Counted from the stretch's first letter, positions 21,301-32,934 are shown. The stretch: DNA of 64,000 nucleotides from Trichostrongylus colubriformis (GCA_963978905.1 OZ022256.1:25507426-25571425), one strand, 5' to 3'. Made by a program: numbers and translations. Notes: generated by a model not told the origin, from the letters alone.

Positions 21301-22048
21301 TACCCGCTTGCTAGAGCGCATTTTCGAATAAATAACGAACTAAAATAAATACGCAATAAATTATGTAGTAATAAATAATGATAAGCTGACAAATAAATAA
21401 AGACTCAACAGGGATTTCTGGCGAATCAAAGCCACTTGAGCTGGTCAACCACATATGTGTTAGGAAGGCCATAATTTTTAAGTGGACGTGCTCTGGATTT
21501 ATCTTATAAACGCACAAAACCACTCAGATCTTTTCATACAACCCAATGATACCGAACAGCAGCACTTCCTAATTAACAACACATATTTGGCAGTTCTGCT
21601 GTGATCCTTCATAAAAAATGGCCGCAATGTTCCGCATAATGCGTGGATTGCAGGACGAAATTCGTGACGCCTTCATGTACATGATGACGTCTGCGCATCC
21701 GCTGTTCGCCAGTGTGTTTGCCGTCCTGCTGCTTTCCGGAATTTTACTCCAGTTCGCCACCTTCGTCTGCATCGAACACAACGGCGCTCTCAACACACAA
21801 ATTCTCTCAAACATCCGTGCCGCTTTCCAGGTTTGTAACAGATGTTTCCCGAGAATCTCCTTATCACCGCGATTGCTTACTAGATTTTCATCGCTTACTT
21901 CCTCTCGCTGTACCTATTCTACGACGTGTCTCCCGGTGTACTCAACTACTTCGGACTTTTGCTCACAATCGCCGCGGCCTATCACGTGTACAGCAGGAGA
22001 AACGCTGATTCGATCCCACCAAAAACTGCATGGACGAGCAAAGCCTAG
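15397..22048 (+). CDS. nucleotide-sugar transporter, SLC35D/TPT type, gene A
   Basis: Eight exons join to one 323-aa frame: 15397-15428, 15485-15622, 16112-16258, 16367-16500, 18815-18924, 18991-19059, 21654-21830, 21884-22048 (TAG). All introns are GT-AG. Start: ATG at 15397; in gene B an in-frame stop lies just upstream of the same ATG. Family evidence: AAFYVGSTIFCSLVGKVVV and LMLQMATTLF in exon 2 (first two membrane segments), GMPAFESVKR in exon 3, TPLVILLGANAVSRQG in exon 4, AIELLYMHAFNSLIVF in exon 6, GALNTQILSNIR in exon 7 and YFGLLLTIAAAYHVYS in exon 8 align in order with the SLC35D/triose-phosphate translocator fold (about ten membrane spans; the human members are ~350 aa). Such proteins exchange cytosolic nucleotide sugars for nucleoside monophosphate in Golgi or ER. 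Substrate unknown. Introns 4 and 6 carry repeats. Confidence 0.85.
16539..16684. mobile_element. 146-bp TIR MITE in intron 4 of gene A (TA target)
   Basis: Terminal inverted repeats CAGTCCATTTCGGAGCGCC / GGGCGCTCTGAAATGAACTG extend some 45 bp, flanked by TA on both sides (16537-16538, 16685-16686). The matching place in gene B (near 43010) reads AAGTATGAAGC without the insert. A relative lies at 55705-55861. TA target suggests a Tc1/mariner-type source. Confidence 0.88.
17741..18117 (+). mobile_element. TIR repeat family R3, copy 2 (intron 4, gene A)
   Basis: Begins AGACAGCATTAGGGATAAT and ends ATTACCCCTAACGCTGCCTCT, inverted ends of ~20 bp. Gene B lacks it: CATTGAACGG...TTTAACGTGG at about 44965-44995 is continuous there. 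Inserted after the duplication or lost from B. Confidence 0.7.
19370..19740. mobile_element. inverted pLTR-like pair, copy 1 (intron 6, gene A)
   Basis: Left arm (GTTAGGTGGAACTTTCATTG...GTTCTGACGGAACATCAGGG) and right arm (CCCTGATGTTCCGTCAGAAC...GGATAAAATCCTGAATC) are inverted. The arms resemble the ends of the Penelope-like elements in layout and in the GACGTTTGACCAGATCGTCTTCC stretch. Present at the equivalent place in gene B (47222-47640), so it predates the duplication. Confidence 0.6.
19843..20145 (-). other. antisense ORF in intron 6 of gene A, shared with gene B
   Basis: A 100-aa frame on -, starting MNARCVIMQHGAFRGGG. The gene B counterpart (47818-48087) starts MNARCVRMRCGAFRGGG, and the two share ~80 codons before diverging in frame. 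No family recognised. Many differences are amino-acid-changing, which argues against strong constraint. It may be a fossil of a mobile element. Confidence 0.3.
20653..21231 (+). mobile_element. TIR repeat family R3, copy 3 (intron 6, gene A)
   Basis: Starts AGACACCATGAGGGGCAATG and ends CCCCCTAATGCTGCCC, inverted ends. Missing from the corresponding parts of 48600, 37210 and 52780. Internally shares TTTCAAACATTCCCTTGTG and CAACATGCCAATGG (in inverse) with copy 1. Confidence 0.7.
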
Positions 22049-22139
22049 ACCGTTAAAGTATTTTCTGTATTCTTCGTTCCTTCTCTGTATACTCTCTGAT
22101 CACATATCTAAGGGTTGCTTTATTTTTATAGTGGTGTTC

Positions 22140-22145
22140 AATAAA
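22140..22145 (+). terminator. polyadenylation signal of gene A
   Basis: AATAAA 92 bp after the stop codon, in GTGTTCAATAAATGTCC. The aligned bases in gene B read AATAAC (about 49907). Confidence 0.65.
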
Positions 22146-22149
22146 TGTC

Positions 22150-23770
22150 CGTAATAGTAAGCAATAGAGTCAGGTCTGAGGGTTTATGGAAAACATGACA
22201 TCTCATGTCAGGTCAATGACGATACCGAGCTGCAGCATATGTGAACATCACAGGTATCTTCAGCATTGCCTGGTGGCTCATATCACACCGACTTTGTTTA
22301 AAGATTATATGTCCGGCACGTCTGAAAGGTATGCCACTGTATAGCTCAGCGTAATATGTCACAATGGCTGTCTAGTGGAAGATACGTTGCTGAACCGAAT
22401 GGATCGGTTGTGTGGGATATAGGTTAGGACACTCCATCTAGATCATCCAATCCGCGGGCGTAGATTGCCGCCTAGTTTTCTACCGATTATTTATGAACTA
22501 CAACAAAATTTTCGATGACCAAACCAACACCACGACATAATCGTAAATAATTAAAAAATTTAAGCATCGCACAATTAAGTTTCCACATAGATTCATACAA
22601 GAAAGTATGACATGATGATGCTTATTGGACCGTGCTCCCAACGCTGTAAATTTCCTAGTTACAGAAGGCAGTTTAAGGGTGACTTCTGCCGATGATACTC
22701 TAAACCCTTGAGTGCCTAAACTCTTGATGAATAGTGTGAGTTCCTTGGTTGTCGATATTATACGTCGTTTTGAAAATATACCCTGTCTACCGAAGCAAGT
22801 TCTTATAAGGTCCAGCGTGAGTTGCGGAATCGAAAGGGGACCTACTGATTGGCGGCCAGAAAGGTGGATAGATAATTATGCGTTGTATTAGGTTGTAGTT
22901 ACTATGATTGATTGACCGACACTTTTTCGCTTTTTAAAGGCACAAGTTTAGTATACAAGCAACATCATATAGTGCTTGTTTAAGTAAGTGTAATATTAAA
23001 GAGAGTGGTCGTTGTATTTCTCAATAACGTTCCCCAGCGCGGCGTCTCACCCTAGCTCTAGATCCCGAGTACTCATGTTACTGCAAAACGATCCCACTCT
23101 ATTAAAAGACCAGGTTAAGCTACTTGCGTCACACGAATTGCTGTAGAGCTGTAAACTCCTAAAACACATAGTATTAACATGAGGTGCTCATCATGTGCTT
23201 CAGCATAGATAGCCATAACTTTGATGATTTTACACTGATGCGAGTGGACTCATCTGCTGGGGCGAGCCTTTAGTCACTAAGTTGGAAGTCTTGGAACTGT
23301 ACTCCATGAATAAGTAGACCCATACTCGATTCTGACCATCCGCGCACAATATGATAAGGGGCGGAGCTGACCATGACCTCTTCGAAGATTGCAATCACAT
23401 TTATGTACTCTCGTTCCCACAACTTAGGCCGCGTAAACCTGAAAGTACTGTGCCACCGATAAGCAAGATATCCCGCATATTTATTCTATGGAGGAACCTC
23501 AATATTGTTACGTCGGCGCACCGAAGAATGGCTGTGAATGCTGGTATAAGTAGGAGATACTATCGCAACGATAACATCGCCCTATATTGATACCGCAACT
23601 CCAAGTACTCGGTCATAAGGAAAGTTTTGGCGACTCTACTTTTGGGTAATTATGACTTCGCTCAGAATGAATCTTTCCCATAGACTGAGGGCCGCTCGAT
23701 TCGTCACACTTTTGCCAATACGATGCACCATTTGGCAGGAGCACACAATACTGCTAACGATTCATTGCAA
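22150..23770 (+). other. downstream flank of gene A, no gene seen
   Basis: Aligns with 49920-52630 apart from the inverted mariner pair in block B. Frames at 23351-23590 and 23652-23858 are not matched by open frames in block B. Confidence 0.6.
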
Positions 23771-25690
23771 TGTTGTTGTACAAAATGGGTTTGATCGGCA
23801 CGATCACAATTGTGTTATGGAATTGAGTGGAAATTTTCTTTTCTCTGCTTTCAGCTGAGCTATCGAATTGGAAAAAGCGGAGAAATGGCTTGATGAAATA
23901 GCACAGAGGTATACTTCAGTGGCTTTGCATTGAAGGCATTTTGCACGTCATCGACATGAATCGCGCGCAGTAGTTTGCGCCAGCCAACTGGTTTTGAGGT
24001 CATGATTGGGAGTTTCGATAGTTTGGAGATCGATAGTGTTGTATTCGATTGCATCGACTGATAATAATTTGTTCACTTGCTAAGCATCCAATCCTTACAT
24101 ATTGATGGTAGATTCATATCTCGTTTATCGTTTTCGTAAACATGCTTCACTATTTGGAATATTACATGGTCTAGCGTTCGATACCCAGTGTTGCTGCCAG
24201 TATCCCATTGCAAATGATTTTCCGAGTAAAGCGCTTGCTTTTCTATCACAGTAGATTGTATCATGATTATCAAGTTCGCTGTATCAAGAAAAATTCACCA
24301 CTAACTGGAACGCTAGGCAATTCAGCGGTTGATATATCGGCCGGTGATATCACAACATAAAGAGAATCTGTTAACCCAATGGCACTGAGCATCAGAATGT
24401 CCCCGTACCCTCCAATACCTGTGAATCTGAACAGAAGCTTTCCCTGAAGCGGTCGTATAGTAGCACCGAGCGATGTAAAGGATCCCATCTCAATCAATTC
24501 CCAACAGTTCTTATAAGCCACTGTGAGCCGTCATCAGTTTCACTGGGGCCGCTCCTTAACAATACCATTGAGGTCCCCGTACCCTCCAATACCTGTGAAT
24601 CTGAACATCCCATTATTAGCTGCAAAAGCGAACCGGCTTTGGTGACATTTCCCTTCTCACGCTCCTCATTTAATCTTATCGGCCATTATCAATTTGGATC
24701 ACCAGTCGCGGATCGCGACTGTTCCTGAGAGCGCACCGCGCGCCCGGCTCCTCCCCAAGTCGTGGCTCTGTAGAAGGAGTCGCCACTGCCAGTCGGTGCT
24801 TATACACCTTTCCCCGGGGAAGAGAGGGGCACCAGGCGAAAGCCGCTAGGATGCCATACCGGACTGTTGAGGGTGAGAGCTGGACTCTCACGCTCTGCAG
24901 GCCGTCAGGACGCGGTGCGGGGCGGACCGCGGTCGGCTTGGTTGAGCGCTGGCACGCTCACGTCCGCTATATCCGAGGACGTGGACGGCTGCAGGCGGGG
25001 TAGAAAGCTGCAGGGTGCAGGAGTTACTGCAATCACCGCTAATATTACTTTAGTTGACCCTTGGGGGGATGAAGCACGGTCGGACCTGAGATCAGGCAGG
25101 GAGATGTAGGACGACTATTGTGAATAGTGTGTACATAATAAATATAGTTGGCGTAGTTCATGTACTTGCTGTAGTACGAAGGGTAAACCAGAGGGTAGGA
25201 GAGTTAGAGCCATACCTCCAGGAAACGGCGGCCATACTGTGGGAAAAGCAGTATGGTTTCTGGGTAATCCCACGTGGACAGTGACAACTCGCAGGCACAG
25301 CAGCCGGGTGGCGCGGGGTCCGGAGACCCGGAACCACGATGCCGTTGCGCTGGCGGTTAGGACGGCAACCGCCCGACGAGCCGCAGCATCACCCACTATT
25401 AATGTCCGCGTCCCACCCTGCTAAACACCTATGAGTGTCAGCGCTCTTAGATCAACGCGAAAGGCGAAACGAATTTGACGACGGTTGCCTTCCGAAGCTC
25501 CCTATCATCCCTTACCAGACGCTATCATTTTCGGTCCACCACCGCGAGGGTCTCTTTACCACCCCCCAAATCACTTGTAATATTCAGCGTCCCAGCTTTG
25601 CTGCTACGCGAGATATGAATTTTGTGACACACAGACGGATACACAACAAACACACACAGACATACTAAGTGACTTATATACATAGTAGGA
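23771..25690 (-). mobile_element. Helitron-type element (non-autonomous), 3' end lost
   Basis: On -, the 5' end is TCCTACTATGTATATAAG (25690 downward). Internal sequence matches the family at 57950-59747 and others, including the CCGTCCCACCCTGCTAAACAC minisatellite unit. The hairpin end is missing at the left, where the transporter block stops. It is interrupted by a GC-rich insert (24704-25387). Confidence 0.7.
24704..25387. mobile_element. unidentified GC-rich 684-bp insertion with 6-bp target duplication
   Basis: Flanked by ATCACC (24698-24703 and 25388-25393); intact Helitron copies read TTTGGATCACCCACTATTAATG straight through. The insert is visibly GC-richer than its surroundings, starts with a perfect hairpin AGTCGCGGATCGCGACT and ends with another, GGCGGTTAGGACGGCAACCGCC. 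A third hairpin CATACTG...CAGTATG lies near 25236-25258. No terminal inverted repeat or convincing ORF. Superfamily unknown; a short retroposon with structured RNA ends is one reading. Confidence 0.7.
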
Positions 25691-26239
25691 ACAGTGGGCG
25701 GCCGCACAATGTTGCGCGCGATTCATAGCGATGTTGCCCAGAATGGGTTTGACCGGTCCGACCACAGTTGTGTATAGAATTGAAGAATTTCCTTTCCTCT
25801 GTTTCAGCTGAACTATTGACTTGGAAAAAAGCAGAGAAAATGGTGTGATAAAAAAGCATTTCGGTATTGATATATTTCAGTCGCTTTGCATCAAACCCAT
25901 TCTGCACGTCATAGACATGAATTGCGCGCAGTAGTGTGCACCAGCCAATTGGATTAGGTCATCATTGGGAGTTTGGATAGCTAAGAGATCGATAACTTTG
26001 TATTCGATTGCATCGATTGGCAACAATGTGTTCACTTGCTGAGCATCCAATTCCTAACATTGAAGGTGATCCATATCCCGCTTATCGTTGTTTATCGTTT
26101 TCGTAAACATGCTTCACTACTTGGAATTTTACATAGTCTAGCGGTCGATACCCAGTGTTGCTGCCAGTACCACATTAGAAAATGATTTCGGGTGAACCGC
26201 TTGCTTTGCTATCACAAATATGGTTTGTATCATGATTAT
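25691..26239 (-). mobile_element. Helitron fragment, hairpin-end half
   Basis: Begins directly after the 5' terminus of the previous copy with the decayed 3' terminus CAGTGGGCGGCCGCACAATGTTGCGCGCG. It continues as the family to CATGATTAT and is then cut by a LINE tail. Confidence 0.6.
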
Positions 26240-26490
26240 TTATTTATTTGCTTATTTATTTATTTATTTCAATACACTCAAAGGTGCGCACAATAAAACA
26301 GAAGATTAAAGGTGTGAAAAGCACGGGCATGTAAACACCTACACTCGGGCCCACCACTGAAAAAAATTAAATAGCAACAACAATGGAGTGTTGTGCTCTT
26401 CTAGATGAGGTGTTAAGGACTGATATAGCAGAACTAAAGTCGTTATTAGGCACATTCATAGGTGTACGTTTTTGTTCGCGAGGCATCAAG
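26240..26490 (-). mobile_element. LINE 3'-end fragment
   Basis: Starts on + with (TTTA)n and reads on - toward a LINE-like 3' region. The same tail style ends the LINE at 11011 and the nested fragment at 30278. Too short for a reliable ORF. Confidence 0.5.
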
Positions 26491-26496
26491 GAAAAA

Positions 26497-28177
26497 TCCT
26501 ACTATATATAATCGCTTAGTATGTCTGTGCGTGTGTGTGGGTGTGTGTTTGTGTGTCCGTATGTTTGTCACGAAATTCATATCTCGCGTCGCAGTAAAAC
26601 TGGAACCATGACTTTTGGAAGTGATGTAGGGGGGTGCCAAGAGAACCCCAGCGGTGGTGGACCGAAAGTGATAGCGGCTGATAAGGGCTAATAAAGAGCC
26701 TCGGAAGGCAAATGTCGCCAAACCCGTTTCGCCTTTCGCTTTGATCCAAGAGCGCAAACACAAATGTTTTGCAGGGTAGGACGGAGGCATTAATGGTGGG
26801 TGATCCAGCTTGATAGCAGTTGATAAGATCTGATAAGGAACGTAAAAAGCTAGAGTTGTCGAAGCCGTTTCGCTTTACGCATTGGTCCCGGAGCGTTCAT
26901 ACTCACAGGTGTTCTGCGGGATAGGACGGGGGCAGTGATCCAGCTTGATAGCGGTTGACAAGCTTTGATAAAAAGCGTTAAAAGCTAGAGTCGTCGAATC
27001 TGTTTCGCTTTTCGCACTGGTACAAGAGCGTTCATATTCACAGTTGCTTTGCGGAGTGGGACGGGGACATTGATGGTGGCTGATCCAAACAGAAAATGGT
27101 TGTTCAGGTTTGATAAGGATCATGAGAAGGCAACCGTCGTCATATTCGTTTCGCCTTCCGCGTTGATCCAAGAGCGTTGGCACTCATGGGTGTTTAGCAG
27201 ACTGGGACGGGGACATTAATAGTGGGTGATGTAAGCTGATAATGGTTGATAAGATTCGATGAGGAGGGTGAGAAGGAAAATGTCACCAAGGCCGGTGCGC
27301 TTTTGCTGCTAACAGTGGAATATTTACATTCCTAGGTATTATGGGTATTGTAGGGTACAGGGACCTCAATGGTATTGTTGGGTACAGGGGCCTCAGTGAT
27401 AACGGCTTACGGTGGCTGATAAGAGCCGTTAGAACTCGGATGGGATGAAATCCTTTACATCGCTCGATACTACTATACGACCGCTTGAGCAAAAGCGTCT
27501 GATGCTTAATGTCATTAGGTGAACATATTTTATGTTCTGATATCACAGACCGATGTATCAACCGCTGAATTGCCTAGCGTTCCAAAAAATGGTGCATTTC
27601 TCTTGATACTGCGATCTACGTTGATAACCATGATGCAACCTATATCTGTGATAGCATAGCGAGCGTTTCACTCGGAATCATTTTCTAATGCGGTAGTGGC
27701 AGCAACACTGAGTATCGACCGCTAGACTATGTAAAATCCCAAACAGTGAAGCATGTTCACGAAAGCGATAAACGTCGATAATCGAGATATGGATCTACCA
27801 TCAATGTGTAGGAATTAGATGCTCAGCAAATAGACAAATTGTTACCAATCGATGCAATCTATTACAAAACTATCGATGTTTAAACTATCCAGACTCCCAA
27901 TGATGACCTAAACCAGTTGATTCGCGCACATTACTGCACGCGAATCGTGTCGATGACGTGCAAAACGGGTTCGTTGCAAAGTGACTGAAGTATAATAACA
28001 CCGAAATGCTTTTTTATCACGCCATCTTCTCTGCTTTCATACAAATAAATAGCTCAGCTGAAAGCAGAGAAAAGGAAATTTCCACTCAACTCCATACACA
28101 ACTGTGGTCGTGCCGATCAAACCCATTTTGAACAACATCACTATGAACCGCGCGCATTGTGTGCGGGAGCCAACTGG
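26497..28177 (+). mobile_element. Helitron-type element, complete ends
   Basis: 5' end TCCTACTATATATAATCG preceded by A; 3' end a hairpin CCGC-GCGCATTGTGT-GCGG followed by GAGCCAACTGG and host T. TC start, CTRR end, subterminal hairpin and A|T insertion point are the Helitron hallmarks. No RepHel protein is encoded in its 1.68 kb, so it is non-autonomous. Internally it holds decayed ~140-bp repeats and CT/GT-rich sequence near the 5' end (26521-26570). Confidence 0.75.
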
Positions 28178-28945
28178 TCAGTCAAACAGAGTTAACTGTT
28201 AGCTAAGATAACCCTGCCTGAAGCCACAGCATGTAGGGCGGATGCAGGTTGCAGACAGACCCAACAGAACACCTGAACAGAAACTGAAACACACTAGATT
28301 CTTGCACAGCATCAATTGATTTATTTACAACAAGGGTGCCATTGGTGGCTCCACATCCAGAATGAACAAAAACAGATAGATACACTCAGATAATCACTCG
28401 CACCCCAATTCACTACAGTTAGTTGTAAAAAAATTAGGCAATCGCATCATGGCGATCGAGTAGTGGCGAGACGGTGTCCGGAAGCTGAGCTACTCAATCA
28501 GAAGCTTCATTACCACATAGCATCCCAATACCAAAATTTACGAGCTGTGGAATTAAATCTAGTGAATCATTATGCATGTATATGCATTTTGTTTCTATGT
28601 AATGTGCCTCAAAGTCAGAATAATTTTTTGCGAGACATAGTGCTAGGGCTCAAAAATAGCTTGACCCGGTGAGATAACGGCGCTGACTAAGACTGAACAA
28701 GAAGGGACCCAGTAAGTACCACCTCATAGAATTGTCACAACAATACTTTTTCAGATAGAAGTAAATTAGTTGATTTATATGATATCAATGCTGGACCCGT
28801 GTGTAGCTACGGGTAATTGTAATCTGCAGCGGATCAACTCCAAGATGACTGTGTTTCTCGTTTGCAAATCATTGACATGTTGCCAGCACAGATACTCTAG
28901 TGAGCCATATCTGAGTCACAATAGATGCTATCTAAATAAAGTCGT
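28178..28945. other. no recognisable gene
   Basis: Between a Helitron and a LINE. Short frames at 28203-28385 (-) and 28463-28672 (+) show no family signature. Confidence 0.5.
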
Positions 28946-29079
28946 GTGAAGAAAGACTATTTGGGAAAGTTAACAGGAATCTTTTTCAATGAGAATCTGC
29001 AATAGATCAGTTTTATCGATCTTTTTCGCAAAAATGCGAACATCCTCTGCGTTAAGTACTTCACGAGGTAAGCGTTAAA

Positions 29080-31673
29080 GCCAACTTGCGCCACGGTAAA
29101 GAACAAAGTTAAACTATTGCGCATAATATTTTTCTTGATATCAGGGTAATGTAGATAGAATCGACTAGTTCTTTCATGACAACTTGCTTGGAGATAGCTT
29201 AATTTCCATGCTTAGTAGTCGGAAGCAAAAGCATAAATCCGCTAACTCTCCTGTATCTCAGAAATCTCAAACCCATTTGATTCAATCGTTCCCTGTGACA
29301 GGGCAATTTACTGAAAGTCAAACCAGTGGTTTTTCGATAAAACAAGAGCTTCGTAAATAACTGTTGAACTTTTCCAGTTTGAGAATACGTTTTTTGAGGG
29401 GTGGATTCCAAATCTGAGAGCGATATTACAAACGGGGCAATGCGTAAGTTTTGTACAAGCGGTTTAATATAGTGGGATCAGCGGTGTAGGTGCTTCGAAA
29501 AACAAAGAAAAGGGCTGAACATGCTCTTTTAGAGACGCGATCTATGTGATCAGAGAACCGTAGGCTTGGGTCAATTAGAATCCCTAGATCTTTGGATATA
29601 TTATAATTCTTTGAGCACACATCGTTAATTCTGTATTCGCTCGGGAAACCTTCACCAAAATGCAGCACAAATGTTTTTTGTATCAATTACAAGGTCCCAT
29701 ATAGATGCCCAAGATTGCAAGTTTTTGATAGCAAGCTTGATGGCCGTCTGCACCTCGTCATAGTTATCTTGATTATACATGCCATATATTTTGAGGTCAT
29801 CCGCGTAAGCCTGCGCTTTGACATATTGAGATGTTTTCAGAATTCGTGACAATCCCATTGTATAAATGAGAAAGAGTAAGGTTGACAGTACTCCTCTCTG
29901 TGGTACGCCACTAGTGTAGTGATAACGCTTGGAAAACTTTCCATTTACTTTGATCGTCATATGTCTTTTCGAGTAAGATGTGAACCAGTTCAACAATTTC
30001 TCCCAATACCTGAGACTGTAATTTTTGAAAATGTTTTTCATGGTTCACTCTGTAAAAGTCTTTGGAAAGATCAACATAAATCACATCGCACACATTACCT
30101 TGGTTCAAGGCTATGGCCAATCATATAAACTATCAACAAGATTTGTAGTTGTGGAATGTCCGGGAAGGAATCCATGAAATTCTTTAGGTACAAGATTCAT
30201 TTTGAATAAGCTAACTAATAGTTTCTCTCTGATTATATTTTCCATTACTTTTATAGGTGTTGGAGTTATACTGATTATTTATTTATTGCATTACGTCACT
30301 AGACGCACCTTTACCAAGACAATGCCGTTAATGCTTACAATCAGAATAATATCAAAGAGAAAAGAAGAATACTCAACAGTACTCAAGTCAATGTTTAGGC
30401 TAATTACCAGCTGATGACATTTTTAGATCTCAATTATCTAATACGATGTGCAACAACTGAAGCTGAATCAAATTAATGAATGAGGCGATGTATTAGTAAC
30501 GACAGGCGAAACTGTTATCTGCGAACATAAACTTCTCAATTTCTTCTGCATTCTCGTGGGTGGCCGTAGAGATTTGCAGGTCAGGCATCTGAAAAGGAAG
30601 GAACTTTAAAATGAGAATTCGGGCTCACAGCAAAGGAGACCTATGTAAGCCACATTCTCGAAATTCGCAACGGAAAATGATTTTTTGTGAAGATAAACCA
30701 CCTAACAGGTCGAGAGTGAAGTAAATGGCACGGTAGTGTATCATTTCCACTTCAAGGTATAAACTAATAGGACTTGTACCCAATAGCTAGAGACCAAATG
30801 ATTGGTCGAAATTCAGATACAGAACGGGCTTCATAAACTTTGGGAATCCCTGTTACTAACGCATCTCAAAGTTCGGGAGCATCACCTAACGTGAGCGAAA
30901 CGCGCAAGAGGTTTTGAGAGGGAATTAACACATCTTCTGTAGACAATCGGAGGTATTCCATCATATGGCTTACTAGTAGATGGTTTTAACTTCTTCAAGA
31001 TTCTATTTACGTCAGCTGGGTGGAAGTAAATATCATCCAGTCCTCGCAGGGTCAGTATACTTTTGTTAGACCACTCAATTGGAGTCTCTAAAACTGGAGT
31101 GAAGACGCTGGCGAAAAAATATTCAAGTGCTGTGGCCTTATCCGTATCAGACGTCCATATCATCCCATTCAGATCAGTGAGTGGTGGCAGATTCCCCCTC
31201 ATTTTTATTTTGTTATGTGAGTAAGCATGGAGTTTTTTCATAGAAGTATGCACGGCTAATCATCTTTCAGAATTGGCCCAGTATTTCTTGAGATGGTGAT
31301 CGATATCATCGCAAACCTTTTTATACAACGGGTTACATAGTGAGTCAGACGACGCTTCGAAAATCCGTTGTTTTTGAACCATCAAATTTTGCATTTGAGA
31401 GGGAAAGCAGATTCGATGATGTTGAATTTGTTTGAAGGGTACATACAAGGCCAACTTTTGATACCCAATGGAACAAAATCTCTGGCAGAGATCAGTGAAA
31501 GAGTTGTAGTCGTTGAAAACTTCCAACCAATACATCTCATTGAGGCTATTATCCGGAGAGATGAAATCCGTATGGAGGAAGTTTGGTTTTGGTGGAGAAA
31601 TGGGAGTAGGGTAAGATCTTAGTATCTTGGATTCAACCATGCAATGATCTGATCTAGACAGAGGAGGAAGCAA
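29080..31673 (-). pseudogene. LINE-2 ORF2 reverse transcriptase, broken
   Basis: Frames 31673-31260, 31253-30882, 30120-29911, 30041-29652, 29686-29426 and 29411-29199 on - follow RT order: PYDGIPPIVYRRC; VTGIPK...EFRPI (near 30800), cut by the nested insert and resumed as SITPTPIKVMENIIREKLL (near 30260); VDLSKDFYRVNHEKH with the first catalytic Asp; SGVPQRGVLSTLLFLIY; active-site YADD at 29796-29807; then the C-terminal YRGASWL-RLPREVLNAEDV segment near 29090. Frameshifts and the insertion make it inactive. Confidence 0.85.
30278..30794 (-). mobile_element. nested LINE 3' fragment inside LINE-2
   Basis: Flanked by TGATT on both sides (30273-30277 and 30795-30799 approximately). Removing it restores FRPISIT across the junction in LINE-2. 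The left edge is (ATTT)n, the tail of a - strand LINE. Frame remnants on - (IEKFMFADNSF etc.) are not identified. Confidence 0.75.
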
Positions 31674-31764
31674 TTCTATGTTCGTTATAATTGGAGTGGT
31701 TGTTAGAACAATATCTAGTGTACGGTCTTTATGATTGGTTTGAAGGCATTGTTAGGGAAAAATC

Positions 31765-32460
31765 GTACTAAATGCGAAAAAACTGGCGAATCTGACGGGC
31801 GAGATGATCAGCAGTAGGACGGTGAATGAAAAACGGGAGTAAATTGCCAAAGCTCGAAAATAGAACCTCTTTCCCACCACTGATTCTCGACGTGGACGAC
31901 CATTCCGTCAACAGGCGGGTGCCCCGGACGACCCTGCCATTGGCATGTATCCAGGTAATCAATGCGCCAAAAACAGCGTCGAAACAATACAAAAAATTCG
32001 AAAGGCATCCTATTGTTGACTGCAGATGAGCGAAGACAATGAGTTAGTATTAATAGAAAAGAAAAGAAGAATAGAAAAGGAAAACTCGTGAACCCTACGG
32101 GTAAGCAGCAGAAATCAGAAACACTGAAAAAGATAATCAGCTGATTAGAAAAGGGTCTGCGACGCTCTGTTTACGAAACTGCGCCCCAATCGCTCCAGCC
32201 GGCCGCATCGCCTTGGCCCCTCCCACCCCAGCTGATCATGGGGAGCTCGTCGCTAAGGGGCGGGCTGCCCTGAACAAAGGCGGCTTGCCCTGATGAGGCC
32301 GCCTCCGCCACAGCTCAAGGGGGCGCCTTCCGCGGGGGATTTCGCCATGCATAGGCCTTTCAGACCCGTTGTTTTTCACTAAATGACTCCTTTTGGGATT
32401 CCTTATCACCCACACTATCCCAAACACTGTCTTTAAGAACCATTTGTTCAAATCCAGTGT
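31765..32460. repeat. inserted repeat between LINE-2 endonuclease and RT
   Basis: Separates the endonuclease from the RT of LINE-2. 31800-32010 shares ACCCACTGATTCTCGACG-type and CATTGGCATGTATCCAGG sequence with R3 copy 1 (13610-13710). The part at 32180-32350 is GC-rich and unshared. Its boundaries are approximate. Confidence 0.55.
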
Positions 32461-32479
32461 TGCAGAAAAAATTCAGAAG

Positions 32480-32713
32480 CTACGATGAGTTTGAGCCGTT
32501 AGGGTTCGAATTCCGCCAGTCAACATTTGTGTTGAAGTCACCCAAAATTATGATGTCTTGACCCGTACTTGTCAAAGGAGCTAACAGATCAATAAGCTTT
32601 TCATCGTCAGAGAGTAAAGAGCCTGGAGGCCGGTATACAATTATAAGTCGTAAGCGCGAACGACTACAGCAGGGCAATGACTCTGAACAAAGAATATCAG
32701 CTTTGAGGTTCAC
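32480..32713 (-). pseudogene. LINE-2 AP-type endonuclease fragment
   Basis: A 77-aa frame with VYRPPGS and IIILGDFNTNVDW, the diagnostic motifs of the exonuclease-endonuclease-phosphatase domain of non-LTR retrotransposons (the DFN catalytic block). The upstream half of the domain is not open. It is parted from its RT by the inserted repeat. Confidence 0.85.
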
Positions 32714-32934
32714 ATCCCACCACCTCTTTTTTCCTTTCTGTGAAAACGTATAATATCATAAGGTAGATTGTAAGTAATGTCAGAATTCTTGATTTTGGTG
32801 GTAAGCCATGTTTCAGTAATAAGCTTGTTCAGGATTATTGACTGAAAGGAAATGCTAGAGGTGATGGAGCTTGTTAACTAGACTTCGGGCATTAAATAAG
32901 TTACATGCTAAAGGCAGGGATTCACCATGCAAAT

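Larger units (their letters stand above)
15085..23770 (+). repeat. segmental duplication, block A
   Basis: Aligns in order with 39230-52635 through both exons and introns of the transporter gene, and beyond the gene at the 3' side (for example 22990-23730 with 51890-52590). The start is seen at GTAGAGCTTCACAA (15114 and 39259). The end is near 23770, where a truncated Helitron begins. Introns still align well by eye, so the duplication is not ancient, though many insertions separate the copies. Confidence 0.88.
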
